Shown here piece after piece: positions 30,414 through 40,432 of a DNA stretch of 64,000 nucleotides (position 1 is its first letter; the number at the start of each line of letters is the position of its first letter). Under the pieces are notes generated by a model that was not told the DNA's origin, ran no database searches, and was given only the letters and a program-made list of their open reading frames with translations. Source of the stretch: JAGVSZ01 sp963747775. GTDB taxonomy: Bacteria; Pseudomonadota; Gammaproteobacteria; Burkholderiales; SG8-39. Where the stretch lies: the NCBI GenBank assembly GCA_963747775.1, contig CAVVGT010000006.1:1-64000 (forward strand). Direction: 5' to 3'. The translations under genes and the position numbers were made by a program.

Positions 30414-32200
30414 ATGCGCGGCACCCCTCCGGCCGCCCTCCTCGCGGCTCTGCTCGTCGCCGGCCCCGCCTTGGCCAATGAGCCCGCGCGGGCGATCACT
30501 CAATACGCGTCGCGGCTCTGGACCACCGACCACGGCCTGCCCCAGAACACGGTCAACGCCATCTGCCAGACCCGCGACAACTTCCTCTGGCTCGGCACGA
30601 AGGCCGGCCTCACCCGCTTCGACGGCGCCCGCTTCGACGTGTTCGACGCCGGCAACACCCCCGAGCTTCCCGACAGCTGGATCACCTCGGTCATCGAAGA
30701 CCGGCAAGGACGCCTCTGGATCGGGAGCTGGCTCGGCCTCACCGTCTACGAAAACGGCCATTTCCGCCGCTTCCGCGAGATCGAGCGCTTCTCCTCCACC
30801 GTCCTCTCGATCTACGAGAGCCGCTCCGGGGCGATCTACTTCGGCACCGTCCGCGGCCTCCTTCGCTACGACGGCCACGAGCTCCGGGCCATCGAGCCTT
30901 CGAAGTCCATCGGCTCGGGATACGTCCGCGACGTGACCGAGGACCGCAACGGCACGCTTTGGATAGCCCTCGAGCCCGGCGGGGTCAGCCGCTTCGACGG
31001 AAAGTCCTTCAAGACCTACACCACGCACGACGGGCTGCCGAGCGACAGCACCTGGAAGCTCCTCATCGACCGAAAAGGCGAGCTCTGGGTCGCCACCTAC
31101 CAGGGACTCGCGCGATGGACCGGTGAACGCTTCACGAGCTACACGGAGGCGGGCATGCCCCGCCGGGACCTCCGCGCCCTCTTCGAAGACCGCCATGGCA
31201 GCCTCTGGATCGGGGCCCGGGAAGGAGTGGCCCGCATCAACGGGGACCGCAGCGTCACCCTCCACCCCGAAACCGGGCTTGCGGAGCAAGTCGTCCTGGC
31301 CTTTGCCGAAGACCGCGACGGCAGCTTCTGGGTGGGCACCGACCACGGCTTGTTGCGGCTGACCCCTCGCCCCTTCTCGGTATGGGGCAGGGCCGAGGGC
31401 ATGCAGCGGGACGACGTGTGGGCCCTGTGCGAGGACCGCCGCGGCGTGCTTTGGATCGGCACCGACGCGGGCGGGCTCCACGCCCTCGAGCGAGGCCGCG
31501 TTCGCCGGGCGTACTCGGTGGCCGACGGCCTGCCCGGGGACGCCATCAACAGCCTCCACGAGGACCGCGACGGCCGCGTGTGGATCGGCACCGACCTCGG
31601 GCTCGCCCTCCTCGAGAACGGCAAGATCCACTCCTTCACCGAGCGCGACGGCATGAAGCGCAAGTTGGTGCGGGCCCTCGGGGAAGACGCGGAAGGCCGT
31701 CTGCTCGTGGGCCAGCCGGGGACCATCTCCCGGCTCGAAAACGGGGTCTTCCGCGACGTGACCCGCGAGTTCAAGCTCGAGGGGAGCGATCCCGTCACTT
31801 CGTTCTTTCGCGCGCACGACGGGGTGCTCTGGATCTCGACCGCGGGCTCCGGCCTTCGCCGCGTCGAGAAGGACCGCGTCTCGGTCTTCGACGAGCAGCC
31901 AGGGGCTGCCCAACGGCTACGTGTACTCGATCCACGAGGGCGTCGACGGGGCGCTCTGGCTGCCCACCGGGGGCAAGGGCCTCGTGCGCTTCAAGGACGG
32001 CAAGTGGAGTGCGATCGGCCACGCCCAGGGCATGTCGGACGACGTCTTCCACGTGCTCGAGGACGCCCGCGGCCAGTACTGGATCAGCAGCCACTACGGG
32101 GTGATCAAGGTCTCTCCGGCTCAGCTCACGGCCGTGGCCGACGGGCGCGCGGCCACGGTCAACACCGTGGTCCTCGACACCGCCGACGGCCTGCGCAGCC
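30414..32200 (+). CDS. Two-component-regulator-type propeller protein (truncated, one frameshift)
   Basis: About 595 residues remain. A signal peptide (MRGTPPAALLAALLVAGPALA) is followed by 13 blades of the Reg_prop type, each with a pattern like LWIGTxxGL (examples RLWIGSWLGLTVY, VLWIGTDAGGLHAL, RVWIGTDLGLALL). In the known family such sensors have 14 blades, a Y_Y_Y domain, a membrane helix and a kinase, GGDEF or DNA-binding output. Here the frame shifts near 31,905 and the coding homology stops abruptly near 32,200 after DTADGLRS, where unrelated methyltransferase sequence begins. The missing output part is evidence for the junction described in the findings. Confidence 0.85.
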
Positions 32201-32692
32201 ACGATGCTCCCGGGAATCGTCACCAAGCTGGTGCCGAAGATCCTCGCCGAGATGAAGCCCGGGGCGCGGGTCGTGTCGCACGACTATCCGCTCGCGCCGT
32301 GGACGCCGGACCGCTTCGTGCAGTTCGAGGCGCCCGAGAAGGAGCCGATCAGCGGGACCACGCGCACGGTGCTGTACCTCTACACCGTCCCGGCTCCGGT
32401 CGGCGGCGAGTGGCGGCTCGAACTGCCGCCGGCGGTGTCGAAGCAGCCGGCCCGGCTCGCGCTGACGCAGCACCCGGTGCGCACGAAGGGTGCGGTCACC
32501 CTGGGTAATCGCGTGATCACCCTCGACGACGTGAAAGTTACGGGCGAGCGGGTTCGACTCTCGATCCCGGGCCTGGGCCCCGGCGGGAAACCCCTCGTCC
32601 TGGAAGGGAAGGTGCAAGGCAACGTGATCGAGGGCGCGTCCCCCGCGCCGAGCGGGCCGGCCGCCTGGCGGGCGACCCGGCTGGGCCCCTGA
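32201..32692 (+). CDS. SAM-dependent methyltransferase, C-terminal part only
   Basis: About 163 residues from the junction, read as TMLPGIVTKLVPKILAEM, then KPGARVVSHDYPL, which matches the end of a class I methyltransferase core (VVSHD strand after the LLP motif), followed by a beta-rich C-terminal domain ending ATRLGP. The glycine-rich SAM-binding motif that must lie upstream is absent. The internal ATG at 32204 is therefore not the true start; the 5' half is missing at the junction. Confidence 0.75.
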   Translation, partial: TMLPGIVTKLVPKILAEMKPGARVVSHDYPLAPWTPDRFVQFEAPEKEPISGTTRTVLYLYTVPAPVGGEWRLELPPAVSKQPARLALTQHPVRTKGAVTLGNRVITLDDVKVTGERVRLSIPGLGPGGKPLVLEGKVQGNVIEGASPAPSGPAAWRATRLGP

Positions 32693-32842
32693 CTTCCGGA
32701 AAACCGCCTCTCCGCAACGGGAGTACATTTTCCCGGCAGGACGGCAGGCGCCGCGAGAGGGGTGGGCGGACTCTAACGGACCGCCTATTGAAGGCGCGCG
32801 ACGCGCCCTCCATTTACAGGAGGTGGGTAACTCGACCTTCGC

Positions 32843-34207
32843 ATGAGCACCGTTCGACCCGCCGCCGTTGCCGGCCTCTTCTACCCCGAGAACCAGGTGG
32901 AGCTCGCGCGGGACATCCTGGGGATGCTCGAACAGACCCGCGATGCGCCCCTTGCGCCCGGATTTCCGAAGGCGCTGATCGTGCCGCACGCCGGCTACGT
33001 GTACTCGGGCCAGGTCGCGGCGCACGCATTCGCGCTTCTGCGCCCGGCCGCCGGAATCGTGAAGCGGGTCGTACTGATGGGGCCGTGCCACCGCGTCGCG
33101 GTGCGCGGCCTCGCCCTGCCGGGGGCCGCGACGTTCGAGACGCCGCTCGGCGGCATCCCGATCGACGAGGACGCGGTGCGCGCGATTGCCGACCTCCCGC
33201 AGGTGGTGAGCTTCCCGGGGACGCACGCGCGCGAGCACTCGCTCGAGGTGCAGCTGCCGTTCCTGCAGCAGGTGCTGCGCGAGTTCAGGCTGCTGCCGCT
33301 CGTCGTCGGCTCCGCGAGCCCGGAAGAGGTCGCCCAGGTGGTCGACCGGCTTTGGGGGGGACCGGAGACGATCTTCGTGATCAGCTCCGATCTCTCGCAC
33401 TATCACAGCTACGAAGCGGCGCGGGAGATCGACGGCCGCACGGTGCAGGCGATCCTCGATTTCCGCTCCGACATCGACCACGAGCAGGCCTGCGGCGCGA
33501 CGCCGGTCACCGGATTCCTGCTCGCGGCGAAGCGCCGCGGTCTCTCGATCGAGTTCCTGGACGCGCGCAATTCCGGCGACACCGCCGGCGGACGGGACCA
33601 CGTGGTCGGATACGCGTCGTTCGCGCTCTGGAACGGCAAGCGCGGCTACGATGAAGCGCAGGGCCGGACGCTGCTCGGCCTGGCGCGCGGCGCGGTCGGG
33701 GAGGCGCTCGGAAGCGGGTCGGTCGCGATGCCGGAAGAGCCGTGGCTGAAGGAGAAGCGCGCGACCTTCGTGACGCTGAACCAGGGCGGAACGCTGCGCG
33801 GCTGCGTCGGCAGCCTGCAGCCCACGCGCGCGCTCGGCGAGGACGTGGTCGCAAATGCCGCCAACGCCGCGCTCGCCGACCGGCGCTTCGCGCCGCTCAA
33901 GTCCGCGGAGCTGTCGGGGATCGAGATGGAGGTGTCGCTGCTCTCCGCGCCGACGCTGGTGCAGTTCGCGGACCCTAGCGAGCTCATGGCGCAGCTGCGG
34001 CCCGGCACCGACGGCGTGATCCTCGCCGCGGACGGACGGCGCGGGACGTACCTGCCCCAGGTGTGGGCGCAGCTGTCCGACCCGGTGCAGTTCCTCGCGA
34101 GCCTCAAGCAGAAAGCCGGCATTCCGGTGGACACGCGCCTCACCCGCTGCCAGGTGTGGCGCTATCAGGTCCGCAAGTGGAAGGAGTCGGACCTCAAGGC
34201 GCACTGA
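32843..34207 (+). CDS. AmrB-AmrA fusion (Memo-like plus AMMECR1 domains)
   Basis: 454 residues. The first ~265 form the Memo-like (AmrB) domain, with LIVPHAGYVYSG, VLMGPCHR and ISSDLSHYHSY, where metal-binding His residues of this family lie. Residues ~285-450 form the AMMECR1 (AmrA) domain, with ATFVTLNQGGTLRGCVGSL and DRRFAPL. Both domains belong to the AmmeMemoRadiSam set, whose third member starts at the overlapping stop (TGATG). The biochemical role of the set is unsettled. AGGAGG at 32819-32824 is too far from this ATG (about 18 bases) to be a normal ribosome site. Confidence 0.92.
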   Translation: MSTVRPAAVAGLFYPENQVELARDILGMLEQTRDAPLAPGFPKALIVPHAGYVYSGQVAAHAFALLRPAAGIVKRVVLMGPCHRVAVRGLALPGAATFETPLGGIPIDEDAVRAIADLPQVVSFPGTHAREHSLEVQLPFLQQVLREFRLLPLVVGSASPEEVAQVVDRLWGGPETIFVISSDLSHYHSYEAAREIDGRTVQAILDFRSDIDHEQACGATPVTGFLLAAKRRGLSIEFLDARNSGDTAGGRDHVVGYASFALWNGKRGYDEAQGRTLLGLARGAVGEALGSGSVAMPEEPWLKEKRATFVTLNQGGTLRGCVGSLQPTRALGEDVVANAANAALADRRFAPLKSAELSGIEMEVSLLSAPTLVQFADPSELMAQLRPGTDGVILAADGRRGTYLPQVWAQLSDPVQFLASLKQKAGIPVDTRLTRCQVWRYQVRKWKESDLKAH

Positions 34208-35301
34208 TGAGCGCAGTCCCCGAGTCGAAGTACCCCGGCCGCTGGTGGCACAGGCTCGACGACGGGCGGATCCAGTGCGATCTGTGCCCGCGCGACTGCC
34301 GGCTGCACGAGGGCCAGCGGGGCGCGTGCTTCGTGCGCATGCGCGAAGGCGACCAGATGGTCCTGACGACCTATGGCCGATCGTCGGGGTTCTGCGTCGA
34401 TCCGATCGAGAAGAAGCCGCTCAACCACTTCTACCCGGGCAGCTCGATCCTGTCGTTCGGCACCGCGGGGTGCAACCTCGCGTGCAAGTTCTGCCAGAAC
34501 TGGGACATCTCGAAGTCGCGCGAGATGGACACGCTGATGGACTCGGCCTCGCCGGAGACGATCGCGGTCGCGGCGGAAAAGCTCGACTGCAAGTCGGTCG
34601 CCTTTACCTACAACGATCCGGTGATCTTCGCCGAGTATGCGATGGACGTTGCCGATGCCTGCCACGTGCGCGGCATCAAGACCGTCGCGGTAACTGCCGG
34701 CTACATTTCGCCCGGCGCGCGCGAGGAGTTCTACGCGAAGATGGACGCGGCGAACGTCGACCTGAAGGCGTTCACCGACGACTTCTACTTCAAGCTCTGC
34801 GGCGCGCACCTCCAGCCGGTGCTCGACACGCTCGTGTACCTCAAGCGCGAGACCGATGTCTGGTTCGAGATCACGACGCTGCTCATCCCCGGCAAGAACG
34901 ATTCGTCCGAGGAGATCGAGGCGGAGTGCAGGTGGGTCATGAAAGAGCTCGGGCCCGACGTGCCGGTGCATTTCACCGCCTTTCATCCCGATTACAAGAT
35001 GGACGATCTGCCCGCGACGCCGCCCGCGACGCTCACCCGCGCACGCGGGATCGCGGAGCGGATCGGGCTGCGCTACGTCTACACCGGCAACGTGCACGAC
35101 ACCGACGGCGGCACGACGCGCTGCCCGGGCTGCGGGAACGGGGTGATCGTGCGCGACTGGCACCGCATCCTCAACTACCGCGTCACGGACGACGGCAAGT
35201 GCAAGGAGTGCGGGAGGGCGATCGCCGGGCACTTCGGGAGGTTCGAGAAGGCATTCGGATCGCGGCGAATTCCCGTCCGGCTCGTAAACTTCCACGCCTG
35301 A
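34207..35301 (+). CDS. amrS: AmmeMemoRadiSam radical SAM enzyme AmrS
   Basis: 364 residues. The N-terminal zinc-like pair CDLCPRDC is followed by GACFVR, then the radical-SAM motif GCNLACKFCQNWDIS (CxxxCxxC). VAFTYNDPVIFAEY and VTAGYISPGA match PflA-type activases. The C-terminus carries CPGCGN and CKECGRAIAGHF, a second Cys pair set. It is the third component of the AmmeMemoRadiSam set and overlaps the AmrB-AmrA stop. Resemblance to pyruvate-formate-lyase activase is structural; no glycyl radical partner is nearby. Confidence 0.92.
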   Translation: MSAVPESKYPGRWWHRLDDGRIQCDLCPRDCRLHEGQRGACFVRMREGDQMVLTTYGRSSGFCVDPIEKKPLNHFYPGSSILSFGTAGCNLACKFCQNWDISKSREMDTLMDSASPETIAVAAEKLDCKSVAFTYNDPVIFAEYAMDVADACHVRGIKTVAVTAGYISPGAREEFYAKMDAANVDLKAFTDDFYFKLCGAHLQPVLDTLVYLKRETDVWFEITTLLIPGKNDSSEEIEAECRWVMKELGPDVPVHFTAFHPDYKMDDLPATPPATLTRARGIAERIGLRYVYTGNVHDTDGGTTRCPGCGNGVIVRDWHRILNYRVTDDGKCKECGRAIAGHFGRFEKAFGSRRIPVRLVNFHA

Positions 35302-35338
35302 CGCGGTGCCGCTGCTAGACTACGGCGCGCCGTGACGG

Positions 35339-35361
35339 GGAAGCGCCCGCGCGGCGCTTCC
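35339..35361 (+). other. Hairpin between amrS and galE
   Basis: GGAAGCGCC (35339-35347) and GGCGCTTCC (35353-35361) form a perfect 9-bp stem with a 5-base loop, 17 bases before the galE ATG. There is no T-run, so it is only a possible weak terminator or leader structure. Confidence 0.35.
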
Positions 35362-35378
35362 GCCTCCGTCCAGCGCAC

Positions 35379-36359
35379 ATGTCCATCATCCTAGTCACCG
35401 GCGGAGCAGGCTACGTCGGCAGTCATGCCTGCAAGGCGCTCGCCGCAGCGGGCCACACCCCCGTCACCTACGACAACCTGAGCCGCGGGCATCGTGAGTT
35501 CGCCCGCTGGGGCCCGCTAGAGGTCGGCGACCTCGGCGACGCCGCGAAGCTCGACGCCGTGCTCGCGCGCCATAGGCCCGACGCCGTGATGCACTTCGCG
35601 GCGCTCGCGTACGTGGGCGAGTCCGTCGAGCAGCCCTCGCTCTACTACCGCAACAACGTCGGCGGCACGCTCGAGTTGCTCGAGGCGATGCGGCGCGCCG
35701 GCGTGAATCTCCTGGTGTTCTCGAGCACGTGTTCCACCTACGGCGTACCGGAGCGCATGCCGATCACCGAGGATGTGCCGCAGCAGCCGATCAACCCGTA
35801 CGGGATGGGCAAACTCGTCGTCGAGCGGGTGCTGCGCGACTACGAACCGGCGTACGGCCTGCGCTCGGTGGCGCTGCGCTATTTCAACGCCGCGGGCTGC
35901 GATCCCGACGGCGATGTGGGCGAGGACCACGACCCCGAGACGCACCTGATCCCGCGCGTGCTCATGGCGGCCGACGGGGTACTGCCGCGCGTCGACGTCT
36001 TCGGCACCGACTACCCGACGCCGGACGGCACCTGCCTGCGCGACTACATCCACGTCGCCGACCTGGCCGACGGCCACGTGCGCGCCCTCGACTACCTGCA
36101 GCGCGGCGGCGCGAGCACCGCCATCAACCTCGGCACCGGCCGCGCCTTCTCGGTGCGCGAAGTGATCGCCGCGGCCGAGCGCGTGACGGACCGGCGCATC
36201 CCGGTCCACGAGGGCCCGCGGCGCGCGGGCGATCCGCCGGTGCTGGTCGCCGACGCGACACGGGCGCGCGCGGTGCTCGGTTTCGCACCGCGATTCACCG
36301 AGATCGAGCCGATCGTCGCGACGGCATGGCGGTGGCACGAGCGACGGGTGCGGCGGTGA
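35379..36359 (+). CDS. galE: UDP-glucose 4-epimerase
   Basis: 326 residues, extended SDR. NAD motif is ILVTGGAGYVGSHACKAL, then VMHFAALAYVGES, FSSTCSTYGVPE and the catalytic NPYGMGKLVVE (YxxxK). RYFNAAGCDPDG and the DYIHVADLADGHV block are GalE hallmarks. It interconverts UDP-glucose and UDP-galactose for surface glycans. The next gene, a glycosyltransferase, begins inside its stop (GTGA), supporting a shared envelope role. Confidence 0.93.
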   Translation: MSIILVTGGAGYVGSHACKALAAAGHTPVTYDNLSRGHREFARWGPLEVGDLGDAAKLDAVLARHRPDAVMHFAALAYVGESVEQPSLYYRNNVGGTLELLEAMRRAGVNLLVFSSTCSTYGVPERMPITEDVPQQPINPYGMGKLVVERVLRDYEPAYGLRSVALRYFNAAGCDPDGDVGEDHDPETHLIPRVLMAADGVLPRVDVFGTDYPTPDGTCLRDYIHVADLADGHVRALDYLQRGGASTAINLGTGRAFSVREVIAAAERVTDRRIPVHEGPRRAGDPPVLVADATRARAVLGFAPRFTEIEPIVATAWRWHERRVRR

Positions 36360-37378
36360 GTGCACGCAAGGTGCTGCTGTCGGTCGTCGTCCCCTGCTTC
36401 AACGAGGAGGCGGTGCTCGGGCTCACGCACCGGCGGCTGATGGAAAGCCTCGGCGGCAACCCTTCGTTCGACGTGGAGATCGTGTACGTCAACGACGGCA
36501 GCCGCGACCACACGGAGGAAATGCTCTTCGATCTCGCGGACCGCGACGCACGCGTCAAGGTCGTGTCCTTCACGCGTAACTTCGGCCACCAGCCGGCCGT
36601 GTCCGCGGGGCTGCGCTACGCGAGCGGCGACGCCATTGCGGTGATCGACGCCGACCTGCAGGATCCGCCGGAGGTGATCCTGCGGCTGATGGAGAAATGG
36701 CGCGAGGGCTACGACGTCGTCAACGCGGTGCGCGAGCAGCGCAAGGAAGGCGTCGCCAAGCGCTTTGCCTACGCACTCTTCTACCGGACCTACCGGTGGC
36801 TCGCGAGCATCGACGTGCCGCTCGACAGCGGCGACTTCGCGCTCATGGACCGGCGGGTCGTCGAAGTGATGAACGCGCTGCCCGAGAAGAACCGGTTCGT
36901 GCGGGGCCTGCGGTCCTGGTCCGGGTTTCGCCAGACGGGGGTCGCGTACGAGCGCCAGTCGCGCGCCGCGGGCGAGACGAAGTACAGCTTCCGCAAGCTC
37001 GTCGGGCTCGCCTTCGACGGCATCGTCAACTTCTCCACCGCGCCGCTGAGCCTGATCTTCGGGATGGGCGTGGTGACCGCGTTCCTGGCGCTGCTCGCCG
37101 CGGCGGCTTATCTGGTCTGGCGCATCGTCGACGTCCCGATCCTCGGCTACACCCCCGGTCAGGCGCCGGGTTTCACCACGCTGGTCCTCGTGATCCTGTT
37201 CTTCAGCGGCGTGCAACTCATCTCGATCGGCATCCTCGGCGAGTATCTCGGACGCATCTACCAGGAGACGAAGATGCGACCGACGTACGTCGTGAAGGAG
37301 GTGCGCGGCGGGAAGACGGCGGCACCGCAGGTGGAGACGTCGCTCGCGACGCGCGAGCGCTCCCGGCCGACCGCCTGA
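36356..37378 (+). CDS. GT2 glycosyltransferase, polyisoprenyl-phosphate type
   Basis: 340 residues. LSVVVPCFNEEAVL, IVYVNDGSRDHTEE, VIDADLQDPPEV and NRFVRGLRSWSGF define the DPM1/GtrB/ArnC-like family, which charges undecaprenyl phosphate with a sugar. Two C-terminal membrane helices follow (~230-260 and ~275-305). GTG at 36356 overlapping the galE stop was chosen; an ATG at 36326 would extend it into galE. It probably supplies a lipid-linked sugar for surface polysaccharide modification. Confidence 0.9.
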   Translation: MSARKVLLSVVVPCFNEEAVLGLTHRRLMESLGGNPSFDVEIVYVNDGSRDHTEEMLFDLADRDARVKVVSFTRNFGHQPAVSAGLRYASGDAIAVIDADLQDPPEVILRLMEKWREGYDVVNAVREQRKEGVAKRFAYALFYRTYRWLASIDVPLDSGDFALMDRRVVEVMNALPEKNRFVRGLRSWSGFRQTGVAYERQSRAAGETKYSFRKLVGLAFDGIVNFSTAPLSLIFGMGVVTAFLALLAAAAYLVWRIVDVPILGYTPGQAPGFTTLVLVILFFSGVQLISIGILGEYLGRIYQETKMRPTYVVKEVRGGKTAAPQVETSLATRERSRPTA

Positions 37379-37393
37379 GCCCGGCCGACAGAC

Positions 37394-37714
37394 CTAGCGC
37401 CCCGACTGGGTCTCGCCTTTCTTCCGCGGCGGGCGCTTCTGGGTCCTGGCCGCCCGCTTTTTCCGCGCCTCGTAGGCCTTGACCTGCTTGAGCATCCGCT
37501 CGGCCTCGGCCAGGTCCTCGCTCGTGATGCCGAGCGCCCGGGCGACCGCAATCCGGAACTCCGCCCGGGTGAGGTTCGGCGACTCCTTGAGGAGATCGTG
37601 CACGACCTCGCGCAGCTCGGCCTCGGCCTTCTTGCGCGCCGTCGTGTCCTTGGCCCGCCCCATCAGCGTGTAGAGCAGATCGAGGACGGGTTTGATCATG
37701 ACTTCCCAAGACAT
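37394..37714 (-). CDS. Hypothetical basic protein
   Basis: 106 residues from MSWEVMIKPVLDLL (ATG at 37714). A helical body (KAEAELREVVHDLLKESPNLTR and on) ends in a Lys/Arg-rich tail. I do not recognise a family. It is divergent from recA; its start lies about 67 bases from the recA -35 box, so the two may share the control region, including the LexA boxes. Confidence 0.5.
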   Translation of the reverse strand: MSWEVMIKPVLDLLYTLMGRAKDTTARKKAEAELREVVHDLLKESPNLTRAEFRIAVARALGITSEDLAEAERMLKQVKAYEARKKRAARTQKRPPRKKGETQSGR

Positions 37715-37780
37715 TGCGGCCTCCGGCGAGCGACACACACGATAACCCAGGCGGTGGCTCAGGACGTGCACCCGGTGCGA

Positions 37781-37809
37781 TTGCATTGCGGCCGGGATAG
37801 CTGTATAAA
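37781..37809 (+). promoter_or_regulatory. recA sigma-70 promoter
   Basis: TTGCAT (37781-37786) and TATAAA (37804-37809) are separated by exactly 17 bases. The first LexA box overlaps the -10 element, so bound LexA would block RNA polymerase. Confidence 0.75.
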
Positions 37810-37816
37810 GACACAG
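37801..37816 (+). promoter_or_regulatory. LexA (SOS) box of recA
   Basis: CTGTATAAAGACACAG is an exact CTGT-N8-ACAG match to the gamma/betaproteobacterial SOS box and overlaps the recA -10 box. Confidence 0.85.
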
Positions 37817-37820
37817 ACCG

Positions 37821-37836
37821 CTGGCTAAAGACACAG
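37821..37836 (+). promoter_or_regulatory. Second, imperfect LexA box
   Basis: CTGGCTAAAGACACAG matches CTGT-N8-ACAG except for the fourth base and repeats TAAAGACACAG of the first box exactly 20 bases downstream (two helical turns). It also forms one arm of an 8-bp hairpin (CGCTGGCT at 37819-37826 with AGCCAGCG at 37835-37842). Confidence 0.55.
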
Positions 37837-37951
37837 CCAGCGGGGCAGGGGGGCGGAACGCGGTTCACGGGCTCACGCCCTGAGCCACCGGGGTCCGCAC
37901 AATGTGCGCATGCCGCTTACCGCCGGTGCGGCCGTCTATGGGAGAATTGCC

Positions 37952-39007
<1,056 letters not shown>

Positions 39008-39008
39008 C

Positions 39009-39455
39009 CTGAAGAAGGCGCTCTCGCTGCGTGAGCGCGCGGTCGCGCTCCTCGCGCGGCGGGAGCACACCCGCGCCGAGCTGGTTCGCAAGCTCGCCCC
39101 GCACACCGACGACCCCGACGAGATCGCGCCGCTGCTCGACGATCTCGTCGGCCGCAAGCTCCTTTCCGACGATCGCTACGCGGAGGCGCGCGCGCATACG
39201 CTGGCACGGAAGTTCGGCACCGCGCGCATCGAGCACGAGCTGCGCGCGAAAGGCGTGGGCCGCGCTGCGATCGCGAAAGTCGCCACGGTGGCGCGGGCCA
39301 CCGAGCTCGAACGCGCGCGCGAGGCGTGGAAGAAGCGCTTCCACGCGCCGCCCGCAAGCGCCGCCGAACGTGCGAAGCAGATGCGCTTCCTGCAGGGGCG
39401 CGGCTTCTCGTTCGACGTCATTCGCCGCGTCGTCGCCGGGACGGAGGACGATTGA
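39009..39455 (+). CDS. recX: Regulatory protein RecX
   Basis: 148 residues: LKKALSLRERAVALLARREH, then TRAELVRKL, LLSDDRYAEARAHTLARKFG and GFSFDVIRRVV, the three-helix repeats of RecX. It inhibits RecA filaments. No ATG, GTG or TTG fits the start; the frame begins at CTG 39009, one base after the recA stop, with GGAGG six bases before it. CTG therefore appears to be the initiation codon, unless a base is wrong. Placement after recA is standard. Confidence 0.85.
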   Translation: MKKALSLRERAVALLARREHTRAELVRKLAPHTDDPDEIAPLLDDLVGRKLLSDDRYAEARAHTLARKFGTARIEHELRAKGVGRAAIAKVATVARATELERAREAWKKRFHAPPASAAERAKQMRFLQGRGFSFDVIRRVVAGTEDD

Positions 39456-39857
39456 GTGCCGCGCGGTCGCGCCTGGATCGTCCTGCTTCTCGTCCTCGCG
39501 GCCGCGGGCGGCGTCTGGCACTTCTTCCGCGCCGATGTCGAGCAAGCGCTCGAGCCCGGGCCCACGCTCACGCCCATCCGGGACGTCGTCGCGGCACCGG
39601 CCCGTTTCCAGGGCAAGGAGCTCACCGTGCAGGGCACGGTGAGCTCCACCAGCGAGGTCGTGATGTCCGGCGGCGCGACGTCCCGCTTCTACACGCTCAA
39701 AGGTGAGGGCGGTGAGCTCGTCGTGACGGTGCGGGAGAGCCTGCCGATCCGCGGCCAGACCCTTACGGTGACCGGGGTCGTGGCAGAGGGGCCCAAGGGC
39801 AAGGGCCTCGCGCCGCGTCTCACCGAGAGGCGGCGCGAACGCGCGCCGGCGCGGTGA
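39456..39857 (+). CDS. Membrane-anchored small protein with OB-like domain
   Basis: 133 residues. GTG at 39456 follows the recX stop with no gap. A membrane anchor (AWIVLLLVLAAAGGVWHFF) is followed by a beta-rich domain (VVAAPARFQGKELTVQGTVS to LTVTGVVAEGP) resembling the small periplasmic OB folds that bind cations or DNA. I cannot name the family. It probably shares the recA transcript. Confidence 0.55.
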   Translation: MPRGRAWIVLLLVLAAAGGVWHFFRADVEQALEPGPTLTPIRDVVAAPARFQGKELTVQGTVSSTSEVVMSGGATSRFYTLKGEGGELVVTVRESLPIRGQTLTVTGVVAEGPKGKGLAPRLTERRRERAPAR

Positions 39858-40381
39858 TCATGGCGGTCGAAGGCTGCCTGGTCCGCCGCTGTGGCGAAGC
39901 CGATGTCCCGGCAATCTGTGCCGTCGTCAATGACGCGGCGGAAGCCTACCGCGGCGTTATTCCCGCCGACCGCTGGCACGAGCCGTACATGCCGGAGGCC
40001 GAGCTGCGCGGCGAGATCGCCGCCGGCGTCGTCCTCTGGGGGCTGGAGGCGGGCGGACGGCTCGTCGGCGTGATGGGGCTCCAGGACGTACAGGATGTCG
40101 CGCTCATCCGTCACGCATACGTGGCCACTGCCGCGCGCCGCGGTGGAGTCGGCGGTGAGCTGCTGCGTCATCTCCTGACCCAGACCGATCGGCCGATCCT
40201 GGTCGGCACGTGGGCTGCCGCGACCTGGGCAATCGGGTTCTACGAGAAGTACGGCTTCGCGCTCGCTGCCCCTGCCGAGAAGGAGCGCCTGCTCCGCCGG
40301 TACTGGTCGATCCCCGACCGTCAGATCGAGACCTCGGTCGTGCTCACCGATGCGCGCTGGCGGGTGCGAAGCGCGAGCTGA
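39854..40381 (+). CDS. GNAT family N-acetyltransferase
   Basis: 175 residues, starting GTG inside the previous stop (GTGA). GNAT motifs are LVGVMGLQDVQDVALIRHAY (beta strands), ATAARRGGVGGELLRHLL (acetyl-CoA loop R/GxGxG/A) and WAIGFYEKYGFALA. It acetylates an unknown amine. Confidence 0.85.
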   Translation: MIMAVEGCLVRRCGEADVPAICAVVNDAAEAYRGVIPADRWHEPYMPEAELRGEIAAGVVLWGLEAGGRLVGVMGLQDVQDVALIRHAYVATAARRGGVGGELLRHLLTQTDRPILVGTWAAATWAIGFYEKYGFALAAPAEKERLLRRYWSIPDRQIETSVVLTDARWRVRSAS

Positions 40382-40432
40382 GTCGTCGCACGGTCGGTTA
40401 CCATCTCCCCCGATTTCGTCGGGGAGCCTCGA

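Noticed and set aside
37794..37842. Terminator between the hypothetical gene and recA
   Set aside because: The CGCTGGCT/AGCCAGCG stem has no T-run and coincides with the second LexA box; it is better explained as a regulatory site.
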